Of a DNA stretch of 64,000 bases, positions 43,500-49,884 are shown in pieces. The notes under the pieces are model-generated. The model did not search any database and had not been told where the DNA came from. It worked only from the letters and a program-made list of their open reading frames with translations. The stretch is from Kribbella rubisoli (lineage in GTDB: Bacteria > Actinomycetota > Actinomycetes > Propionibacteriales > Kribbellaceae), in the NCBI RefSeq assembly GCF_004217145.1, contig NZ_SHKR01000003.1:1-64000 (forward strand), given 5' to 3'. Every line of letters begins with the position of its first letter. The stretch's first letter is position 1. The translations under genes and the position numbers were made by a program.

Positions 43500-44466
43500 T
43501 CAGCTTTTCAGCTCGATCTTGCCGACGACCTTCGGCCCGACGGTGTCGAGCACGAGAATGCCGTCCTGGAAGAAGTTGCTGATGTAGATCCGCTGGCCGT
43601 CCTCGCTGACGGCCAGCTCGACCGCCGCACCCAGGTCGTCGGCGAGTGACCCGACCACCTGGTGGTTGCCCAGGTCAACGATCTGGACCATGTCGTTGGC
43701 CCCGTCGGTCCCGACGACGTAGAGCTTCTTGCCATCCGAGCCCGCAGTCCGCGACCCGGCCGACAACGTCCGCGAACTGTTTGGGCGCTGGCTCGGCTGC
43801 TCGGCGACGACCGCGTCGTACACGTATCTGTACAGCTCATCTGCGGTGATGTCGCCGTCCGCATCCAGATCGGCCGCACCGCTGCGCAGACCCTCCACCA
43901 CGTGGCGTGTGAACACCGACTGCGCCGCCTCGCCGTGGATCTCGCTGCCTTCGAACGCGTACTGGCTCGAGTCCGTGGCCGTCAGCACGATCCGTCCTCG
44001 ACCACCGAGTTCGGCCTTCGTGTGGATCGCTGCGTCGGACTTCGCGAACCGTTCGACGGTGTACGCGCCGGCGTAGCAACAGTCCAGGATCAGGATCTTC
44101 TGCCGGGCCGAGCTGTCCTCGACGGCTTCATCGATCATGTGCGCCGGCAGGGCGCTGAACCGCAACCGCTCGCGTTTGGTGTTCCTCATCGCCAGGTACA
44201 GCCGGCCGTTGTCGTCCTTCAGACCGGCCGCTGAAATACAGCAGGGTCAGGTCGTCACGCTCGGCCGACGCGTAGAACTCGCCGATCGCCTCGCCCACGC
44301 GACTCGTCGGTTCGTTGATCAGCACCTGTACCTCGAACCCGGCGATCGCCGGATCCTCGAGTACGTCGGCCAACGCCTGCGCGTCCTGTGCCGGCGTGGT
44401 GAGTCGGCGCAGGCCGGCGTCCTCGTACTCGTACGTCGCCACCAGCAACGCCCGTCGACGCCCCAC
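43500..44466 (-). pseudogene. EACC1-associated caspase (C14-like) with a frameshift at the catalytic His
   Basis: From a GTG at 44466 the first frame reads RRALLVATYEYEDAGLRRL and LTLLYFSG, the start of a caspase domain. A second frame then continues RLYLAMRNTKRE, KILILDCCYAGAY (catalytic Cys) and the rest to 43500. The switch is at about 44226. The expected SGHG would need CAC after GGC, but only a single C is present, a 2-bp loss that removes the catalytic His. Repaired, the protein would have 322 residues with a C-terminal YVTN/beta-propeller-like tail (KLYVVGTDGAND). The EACC1 gene lies 3 nt upstream. Either a pseudogene or a sequencing error. Confidence 0.75.
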
Positions 44467-44469
44467 GGT

Positions 44470-44826
44470 TCAGCTCGCTTCGTGCTTGCGGAGGAACGCC
44501 TCGATCAACCGTTCCTTCTCCTCGGTCGTCGCCGCGTCCACCTCGATCGAGTCCGCCCCGATCGTCAACGTCACGCGCTGCTGCGGGCTTCGGCGTACCA
44601 GCCAGTCCTTGAGAATCGTGACGAGCACCGACACCATCCCGCCGGCTCCGCCCAACGCGATCGCAACCTGACCGGCGACGGCGGCATCGCCCTTGCTGCC
44701 CTCGGGCGCGGCAGTCCGTACGTCGCGGGTGTCGAACTCACCCAACTCCCGCCGCAACTGCCGTATCCCCCGGTCGGCAAACTCCGGATCGTCGTCCACC
44801 AGCCCGACCTGCACCCAAACCCCCAC
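44470..44826 (-). CDS. Effector-associated constant component 1 (EACC1) protein
   Basis: 118 residues. It has a beta-rich N-terminus (GVWVQVGLVDDDPEF, LRRELGEFDTRD), a central GGAGGMVSVLVTILKDWLVR amphipathic/membrane-like helix, and a C-terminal TLTIGADSIEVDAAT, then ERLIEAFLRKHE. This is the EACC1 pattern described by Aravind and colleagues for small partners encoded beside caspase, Trypco or other effector genes in multicellular bacteria. It is thought to recruit or gate the effector. The caspase gene starts 3 nt after its stop. That system is linked to programmed cell death or anti-phage conflict. Confidence 0.8.
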   Translation of the reverse strand: MGVWVQVGLVDDDPEFADRGIRQLRRELGEFDTRDVRTAAPEGSKGDAAVAGQVAIALGGAGGMVSVLVTILKDWLVRRSPQQRVTLTIGADSIEVDAATTEEKERLIEAFLRKHEAS

Positions 44827-45471
44827 AGAACCCCTCCCAGGAATCGCGACTCATGATCGCGGGTTCGGATGTGGTTCCGCAACGTTCGGTAGCCATTTGC
44901 CGACGCAACGCAGGGAGCCGCCGACGCATGTGGGAGCCCGCCGCCGCAACGCAGGGAGGACCGGGGTGCTCGCGCACCCCGGGCCCCTTTTGGGCTCCAC
45001 CCTTCTGGAGGGACGTCGGGGCAGAGCTTCCTTCTCCGGGCACGCCTCAGGCGCGGTCGTGCTGCCACCAGGTCCGGTGCAGCCTCGCGCCGTACCGCCA
45101 TCGATCCGCGCCGTGAACACTCCGGTGCGCCAGGCGTTCCCGAATCCTGCACCGGCCCACCGACCGGCGCCGCAACGACGACCTCATCGTCTTCCCCCTC
45201 GGAGTTCCCCACCCCGGCCCACACGTACCGAGCAGTCTCCTCCCGACGGTGCGCGCGTCTTCCCCCCGCGCAACACGTACGCCGCACGCCCATCAGCGCG
45301 CGCCGCACCAGCCCCCCGCCGGCCGCGTCGCCAGAATCCCACTGCCGACGCTACGCCCACGCCCGCCGCCGAACAACGCCCGGCTCCGCGTTCAAACGTG
45401 TGACTAGGCCTGTCTGGTGATCCAGCGCCGTAGCGAGGAGGTGCTCGGTGCGGTGCCGAGCGCCCCGCGCC
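44827..45471. other. 645-bp interval without a supported gene, containing short repeats
   Basis: No frame in this interval has protein-like sequence on either strand. It holds three imperfect ~20-bp copies built on CGACGCAACGCAGGGAG (44900-44958), a GC-rich stretch with GGGCCCCTTTTGGGCTCC near 44990, and scattered short inverted repeats. It separates two EACC1 genes on the minus strand. One explanation is the decayed remains of a second effector gene; another is an intergenic repeat element. Neither can be shown from sequence alone. Confidence 0.5.
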
Positions 45472-45834
45472 CTAGCTGTGCCGCTTCAAGAACGCTTCGA
45501 GCAACTCGGCGCGCTCGTCGAACGTCGGTCGCTCCATCTCGATGGCGTCGTCCCCCAACGTCACCACGATCTTCCCCGGACTCTTCCGCCGCTGGATCCA
45601 ATCCCGCAGTACGGCGACCAACGTCGGCACCGCCCCACCCGCCCCCACCAACGCCACCGCGATCGCAATAGACCCATCATCCTGAGCCAACCCACCCGGC
45701 TCCTTCACATCCTGCGTAGGCAGCCCTTCCCCCGCCAGCTCCTTCCGCAACTGCTGAACAGCCTTCACGAACCGCTTCTCATCCACCCCACCATCCGCCA
45801 CCACCCGAACCTCAACCCACCGCGGCTCACCCAT
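45472..45834 (-). CDS. Second EACC1 protein, without an adjacent effector
   Basis: 120 residues. Its layout is that of the first EACC1: VEVRVVADGGVDEKRFVKAV, LRKELAGEGLPTQDV, the central VGAGGAVPTLVAVLRDWIQR, and the C-terminal VVTLGDDAIEMERPTFDE, then LLEAFLKRHS. The shared ERxxLLExFLKRH ending is especially clear. No caspase or other effector gene follows; the downstream ~640 bp is non-coding. It is divergent from an antitoxin-like gene at 45941. Confidence 0.8.
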   Translation of the reverse strand: MGEPRWVEVRVVADGGVDEKRFVKAVQQLRKELAGEGLPTQDVKEPGGLAQDDGSIAIAVALVGAGGAVPTLVAVLRDWIQRRKSPGKIVVTLGDDAIEMERPTFDERAELLEAFLKRHS

Positions 45835-45865
45835 CCACCTCTCCCATCAGTTGCCCCAGGCCCCC

Positions 45866-45907
45866 TGTGGATAACTCCCCCGCCACCCACCGTTTCCTCT
45901 CTATTCT
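45866..45907 (+). promoter_or_regulatory. Promoter of antitoxin copy 1: TGTGGATAA plus TATTCT box
   Basis: TGTGGATAA starts at 45866 and TATTCT at 45902, exactly 36 bp apart. The same element and spacing occur in front of the other two complete antitoxin genes. TGTGGATAA is a perfect DnaA box (reverse of TTATCCACA). The TATTCT lies 39 bp before the ATG. Confidence 0.6.
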
Positions 45908-45940
45908 GACGAGACCGCCCCACCACACGAAAGGACCCCG

Positions 45941-46171
45941 ATGAACCCCCACAAAGACGACATCTGGGTAATGAACACCTGCACCGCCGCCGAACTCCTC
46001 CCCCACATGCTCGAACGCTTCCGCCTCCGCTACCAGGACCCCCTGATCTTCGGCGACACCAACGCGCCCGAAGGCGTCGTAATCCCCTTCGAACTCTGGC
46101 GCTCCCTCCACAACCGCGCCCTCGACGAAGGCGACGCTCCTTCTGACACAAAGGCTGATCCCTGTGGATAG
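45941..46171 (+). CDS. Phd/YefM-like antitoxin, solitary short copy
   Basis: 76 residues, with GAAAGGA before the ATG. The core (IWVMNTCTAAELLPHMLERF, then DPLIFGDTNAPEGVVIPFEL and W) is the same beta-alpha module as in the 117- and 118-residue copies downstream, which resembles Phd/YefM antitoxins. It lacks the C-terminal helix that would bind a toxin and has no toxin gene next to it. Its stop codon TAG is part of the next TGTGGATA element. It may be a decayed or regulatory copy. Confidence 0.65.
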   Translation: MNPHKDDIWVMNTCTAAELLPHMLERFRLRYQDPLIFGDTNAPEGVVIPFELWRSLHNRALDEGDAPSDTKADPCG

Positions 46172-46204
46172 GTACGACGTGACTGCCGCCGACTCATCTA
46201 GGCT
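46163..46204 (+). promoter_or_regulatory. Promoter of antitoxin copy 2: TGTGGATAG plus TAGGCT box
   Basis: TGTGGATA starts at 46163 and TAGGCT at 46199, again exactly 36 bp apart and 33 bp before the ATG at 46232. It overlaps the stop codon of copy 1. Confidence 0.6.
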
Positions 46205-46231
46205 GGAAAGACAGCCAATCAAGGAGCTCAG

Positions 46232-46585
46232 ATGTCGACGGAGACACCGCAGGATCGCCCGAACGGTGACCGTGTCAACGTGATCGATACGGCGACCGCG
46301 GCGTACAACCTTCCTCGGATGCTGCAACGGTTCCGTGCAGGTCGGACCGAGCCGCTGATCTTCGGCGACGACGGTCAACCAGAAGGCGTAGTTGTTCCGT
46401 TCGACCGCTGGGAGCAGCTCGAGGAACTCGCCGAGGACGCCGAGCAAGCCGCCGAGATTCGCGAGGTCACCCGGCGCCGCCTGGCAACGAACCGCGCCGA
46501 GGACTACGTCTCAGCCGACGACCTCGCCGCAGAGTTCGGCTGGAACCTCGACAGCGACAACGAGCCGCCCCCACCACCCCGATGA
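46232..46585 (+). CDS. Phd/YefM-like antitoxin of a RelE-like module (copy 2)
   Basis: 117 residues from the ATG at 46232, with AAGGAGCTC upstream. The N-terminus reads NVIDTATAAYNLPRMLQRF and EPLIFGDDGQPEGVVVPFD, the DNA-binding Phd-like fold. The C-terminus is a charged helix (EQAAEIREVTRRRLATNRAE) followed by an acidic, Pro-ending tail, which should wrap its toxin. The stop overlaps the toxin start by 4 bp (ATGA). By analogy with type II toxin-antitoxin pairs, it should repress its own promoter and neutralise the toxin. Confidence 0.7.
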   Translation: MSTETPQDRPNGDRVNVIDTATAAYNLPRMLQRFRAGRTEPLIFGDDGQPEGVVVPFDRWEQLEELAEDAEQAAEIREVTRRRLATNRAEDYVSADDLAAEFGWNLDSDNEPPPPPR

Positions 46586-47226
46586 CGGCCAAGTACCACC
46601 TGATCCTCGATCCGGACCTCCGGGACGAGCTTCGTGAGCTGCAGGCCCGTGCCCGGGCGAATCCCAACGGTCCTGCAGCCAAGCAGTTCGAAGCAGTTCG
46701 CATCGCGCTGAGCGCCCTGCGCGAAGGCCGCGAAGCCGAGTTCGCCGGCGAGCGCCTCGGCCGTTCCGACAACCATCCGGACCTCCGCGACTGCGCCGAG
46801 ATCAAGATCCCGGTGGTGGAGGAGTTCAACCGACGCGGGCGACCGATGGGTCCCTCGCACCGAGTCTCCTACCGAGAGTTCGAAGGCCCAACCGAATCGT
46901 CCCTCCCGGTCCGGCAGGTCGTCGCCTTCGCACCCCGCAAGAACGGCGAGATCTTCGACGTCACCGCCAACCGACTAGGACGCTCGAAAGGCGTCGCCCT
47001 CGACGAACTTGACCACCTCCCGACAGTTCGCCCCATAACCGGCCCCGGCAAAGAGCCAGACCGCCTCATCGGTCCACCCCGCATGGCCCTACCCCCTGAC
47101 CTGGCCCAATCATTGAAAGCCTTGGAGGGCCTGGCCCCACCCACCAGCACCCCGCCAACAACAACGAACCACCCACCCACTCCCCAACGCCAACCCCCAA
47201 ACCGAGGCCCTTCCCAGAGCAGGTGA
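46582..47226 (+). CDS. RelE-like toxin with a long disordered tail
   Basis: 214 residues. Residues 1-~140 fit the RelE/ParE barrel: KYHLILDPDLRDELRELQAR, ALREGREAEFAGERLG, LRDCAEIKIPVVEEF, GPSHRVSYREFEGP and RQVVAFAPRKNGEIFDVTAN. The last ~70 residues are Pro/Thr-rich and probably disordered (PPTSTPPTTTNHPPTPQRQ), which is unusual for RelE. It is translated from the end of the antitoxin gene. RelE-family toxins cleave mRNA at the ribosome; the usual catalytic Arg/Tyr are not certain here. A second such toxin occurs at 48349. Confidence 0.6.
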   Translation: MTAKYHLILDPDLRDELRELQARARANPNGPAAKQFEAVRIALSALREGREAEFAGERLGRSDNHPDLRDCAEIKIPVVEEFNRRGRPMGPSHRVSYREFEGPTESSLPVRQVVAFAPRKNGEIFDVTANRLGRSKGVALDELDHLPTVRPITGPGKEPDRLIGPPRMALPPDLAQSLKALEGLAPPTSTPPTTTNHPPTPQRQPPNRGPSQSR

Positions 47227-47302
47227 AAGGGCGCGTACCCCCGCCAGCCCTCAGATCGAACTACTCACTATCCATCGTGAATCGCATGGAGCCGCCCATG
47301 TG

Positions 47303-47725
47303 TCATTCACCCGAGAGTCCAGCGCGGGATGGATGCCATACCGGTAGGTGTGCGGCATCACGGGGGTATGCCCGCTGATCATCCTCGAGCAGATCCCGTT
47401 CGCCACCGCCCTGGAACGGAGGATTGTCATAGTCGAACTCAGCCTCGAAACGTCCACCTGGCCTCGCGCTGAACACCGCGTTGTACCAGGTCCCCTTGCC
47501 GTCGTCGTACATAGCGTCGCGCAGATCATCACAAGCCATCTGCGCGTCTACATCGATGCTCAGACCGGCGTCGACCGAGCCGTCCAGCATCTCGACGGCA
47601 AGCTGCGTCTCCATGGTCGCTGCGACCGCCGACACCGTCAGAACAGCCTTGGCCCAGCCCTCAGGCACCACCTTCACCATGGCCGACCCGATGGCCTCGA
47701 CGCTCGCCTGGTCAGGAATCGGCAA
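47303..47725 (-). CDS. YezG-family (DUF600-like) immunity protein, orphan
   Basis: 140 residues. The fold is seen in VVPEGWAKAVLTVSAVAAT, DAQMACDDLRDAMYDDGKGT, WYNAVFSARPGGRFEAEFDY and NPPFQGGG. It ends with a typical DQRAYPRDAAHLPVWHPSR (acidic/Pro-Arg-Asp, then HLPxW), as in YezG immunity proteins of polymorphic toxins. No toxin gene adjoins it; neighbours are antitoxin-like genes on the other strand. It may protect against a toxin from elsewhere. It lies within the antitoxin array. Confidence 0.6.
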   Translation of the reverse strand: MPIPDQASVEAIGSAMVKVVPEGWAKAVLTVSAVAATMETQLAVEMLDGSVDAGLSIDVDAQMACDDLRDAMYDDGKGTWYNAVFSARPGGRFEAEFDYDNPPFQGGGERDLLEDDQRAYPRDAAHLPVWHPSRAGLSGE

Positions 47726-47838
47726 TTGTGGTTCCTCGTCTGGGACGCGGCGCGTTTCGAATGGTCTGCTGCCTGGCTACGCCGTCGATCGAGTATCTGA
47801 TGGCAGTCAGGTCAGGACGGTTCTTCTCAGCGCGTACA

Positions 47839-47931
47839 CGAGGTCAATTGAACTTCGGTACCACCAAACCAGAAGCCGTCCTGATCCCCTACGCCGTCTG
47901 GCAAACCCTCAACCCTGAGTCCTGTGGATAA
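47839..47931 (+). pseudogene. Remnant of an antitoxin gene (C-terminal half of the core)
   Basis: The frame reads LNFGTTKPEAVLIPYAVWQT and ends SCG at a TAA inside TGTGGATAA. FGTTKPEAVLIPYAVW matches the FGDSGQPEAVVIPFDLW of the intact antitoxins. Nothing upstream in frame is antitoxin-like. It looks like a truncated copy that supplied the promoter of the next gene. Confidence 0.6.
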
Positions 47932-47964
47932 CTCCAGTCTTCGTCGACGCTGGACTTCTATCCT
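47923..47964 (+). promoter_or_regulatory. Promoter of antitoxin copy 3: TGTGGATAA plus TATCCT box
   Basis: TGTGGATAA starts at 47923 and TATCCT at 47959, exactly 36 bp apart and 37 bp before the ATG at 47996. It is the third occurrence of this arrangement. Confidence 0.6.
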
Positions 47965-47995
47965 GATGACGACTCTTCACACTGGAAGGACAACG

Positions 47996-48352
47996 ATGGA
48001 CTCCGAAGAAACGCCGTACCTCCTGCCCGATGGAGACCGCGTCTGGGTCATCAGGACGTCCACCGCAGCCGGCCTCCTCCCCCAAATGCTCGACCGCTTC
48101 CGCGCCAACCAGCCCGAGCCCCTAATCTTCGGCGACTCCGGCCAACCAGAAGCCGTTGTCATCCCCTTCGACCTCTGGCGCCGCCTCGACGCATTGGCGA
48201 CCGACGAGGAAGGGTTCGACGCGACCTACGCAGTCGTACGCGAACGGCTCGCGAATCCTGGTCGGTCGATTCCCATCGAGGAGGTCGCCGAGGAGCTCGG
48301 CCTCAATCTCGACGAACCGGTCCCTGACTCCGACCTGCCGAAGCCGCAGTGA
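47996..48352 (+). CDS. Phd/YefM-like antitoxin of a RelE-like module (copy 3)
   Basis: 118 residues from the ATG at 47996, with GGAAGGA upstream. It repeats the array core (RVWVIRTSTAAGLLPQMLDR, EPLIFGDSGQPEAVVIPFDL) and has a longer toxin-binding helix (ATYAVVRERLANPGRSIPIE) and acidic tail. It overlaps the toxin start by 4 bp (GTGA), so synthesis is coupled. It is clearly a paralog of the gene at 46232. Expected role: bind and neutralise the toxin and repress its promoter. Confidence 0.7.
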   Translation: MDSEETPYLLPDGDRVWVIRTSTAAGLLPQMLDRFRANQPEPLIFGDSGQPEAVVIPFDLWRRLDALATDEEGFDATYAVVRERLANPGRSIPIEEVAEELGLNLDEPVPDSDLPKPQ

Positions 48353-48954
48353 CGCAGTACCGCCTCCTCGTCCGTGAGGAGGTGCTCCGACAACTGGCCG
48401 TCCTGCGGCACGCCGCCAGCACACAACAAGCCGGTGGCCTACGCGAACGCGAGTTCCGAACCCTGGAGACCGGCCTCCGTGCCATCGTCCACGGCCAGGA
48501 AGCAGATTTCTCCGGCAAGCGGCTCGGCTTCACCACACACGACCTCAGCGACTGTGCCGAGATCAAGCTCTCCGTCATTCCAGAGTCGCGTGGCAGTCGC
48601 GAGCTCGGGCCTTCGCACCGCCTCATCTACCGCGAGTTCGAAGCCGAGGACGGCGGACCACCGTACCGCCAAGTCATCGCCTTCGAGCCCCGCAAAGACG
48701 ACCGCCCTTTCGAAGTCGCCGCCACCCGCCTCGGCCGCGACCGAGGAGTCCGCCTCCACGACGTCACCCCAGTCGTCCGCACAGAACCACCCGCCCCAAT
48801 CCGCCAAACCCTCCCAGCCGACATCCGCATCGCCCTCGCCGCAGCGTCCAACATCGCCCCAGCCTCCGGTGCCGTCAGACATACACCGCCTGCCGAGCAG
48901 TCACGCCACGGCCCTGGCCAAGGTGGCCCCCGCCCAGGCCGAGAGCTTCAGTAG
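48349..48954 (+). CDS. RelE-like toxin with disordered tail (copy 2)
   Basis: 201 residues from the GTG at 48349. It matches the other toxin in layout and motifs: QYRLLVREEVLRQLAVLRH, LSDCAEIKLSVIPES, GPSHRLIYREFEAEDG, then RQVIAFEPRKDDRPFEVAA and TRLGRDRG. The last ~55 residues are Pro/Ala/Gly-rich and disordered. The conserved AEIKL and YREFE positions and the RQVxAFxPRK strand suggest the active barrel is intact. Its 3' end converges on the interrupted GIY-YIG gene with 1 bp between. Confidence 0.6.
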   Translation: MTQYRLLVREEVLRQLAVLRHAASTQQAGGLREREFRTLETGLRAIVHGQEADFSGKRLGFTTHDLSDCAEIKLSVIPESRGSRELGPSHRLIYREFEAEDGGPPYRQVIAFEPRKDDRPFEVAATRLGRDRGVRLHDVTPVVRTEPPAPIRQTLPADIRIALAAASNIAPASGAVRHTPPAEQSRHGPGQGGPRPGRELQ

Positions 48955-48955
48955 C

Positions 48956-49711
48956 TCAAACCTCCGCGTCGACGTTCAACACCGTGATGCTGGGATCGAG
49001 TTGCGCGAGCAACACGGCCGCATTCTCGGCCAGCCTCCGGGCCGACGTCATTCGAAGGTCTGCAGCAATGCCACCGATGCCCATGAAAACGTCAACGCTG
49101 ATGGCAAAAACGACCCTTCCTCCGTCAGCGAGGTGCCGGACCAGCTCTGCATGGATTCGCCGACTCGTACGCTGCCTCGAACGATCGGACTTCGCGTTGC
49201 GCTAGTTGCTGCCGCGCCTGGCAAGATCTTGCGACTCACCAATGTAGATCGTGCGGTCGATGCTGCCATCTACCGCTCGGAAGTCGAATCGATACAACCC
49301 AGGCGTGCTCGGCAGCCGAGGAAACCGTGGCAGCCCTTGCCCATCAAGCGTGACCTGGCCGGCATCCCGCCAAACAAACGACACCGAAGCATCGAGCTGC
49401 TCCAGGCTCGGGAGCGCCGAAACGTCGAATACCTCTCGATGTCTTGTCGTTCCGCGGTATTTCGATGCTCGCTGCCGTCCGTCCTCGCTGGTAGCGAAGC
49501 CCAGACGGCCTAAATGCCGCCTCGCCGTCGTCGACACAAACCGGCTTCTGTCGACGCCAGTTGCGATCGCCAGCGCCTGCTTCACCGGCCATCGACGTCC
49601 GTCAACCTCGACCCAGTGCTGCCGGATCTCCGCAGGTTCACATGAGGCGAGCCGAGCCCGCACCTGCTCGGCAGTCAACTCAAACTGCAGACCATCCAGT
49701 GTGAAACGCAT
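48956..49711 (-). pseudogene. GIY-YIG nuclease-domain protein interrupted by an amber codon
   Basis: The ATG at 49711 follows GGAGGGACG, a strong ribosome site. The N-terminal ~75 residues (RFTLDGLQFELTAEQVRARL onward) form a small DNA-binding-like domain. The C-terminal GIY-YIG domain reads STPGLYRFDFRAVDG and TIYIGESQDLARRGSN, then TAG at 49202-49204 (codon 170 of 252). The same frame continues with RNAKSDRSRQRTSRRIHAEL and a full-length end at 48956. Related proteins have Tyr at the TAG position (RRxxxYRN), so a single base change TAC/TAT to TAG is likely. The 169-residue product would lack half the nuclease. Confidence 0.7.
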
Positions 49712-49884
49712 CGTCCCTCCAGGCCCAACCGCCCGACGCCCCCCGAAGCTCCATCCTGCACCTAAGCAGCACCAACCGTCCTCGTTCTTCGGAGCTCGCC
49801 GAACACAAGACACGCGTGGTGCAGTCGAACGCCGGTCGGTGTCGGTGGCTTCTGGCAAGCTCCTCTTGAAGGGGTGATTGTTGG

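Noticed and set aside
45866..47931. A replication origin based on three DnaA-box-like TGTGGATA elements
   Set aside because: No dnaA, dnaN or AT-rich unwinding region is near, boxes are far apart, and each has a fixed spacing to a promoter. They look like promoter elements.
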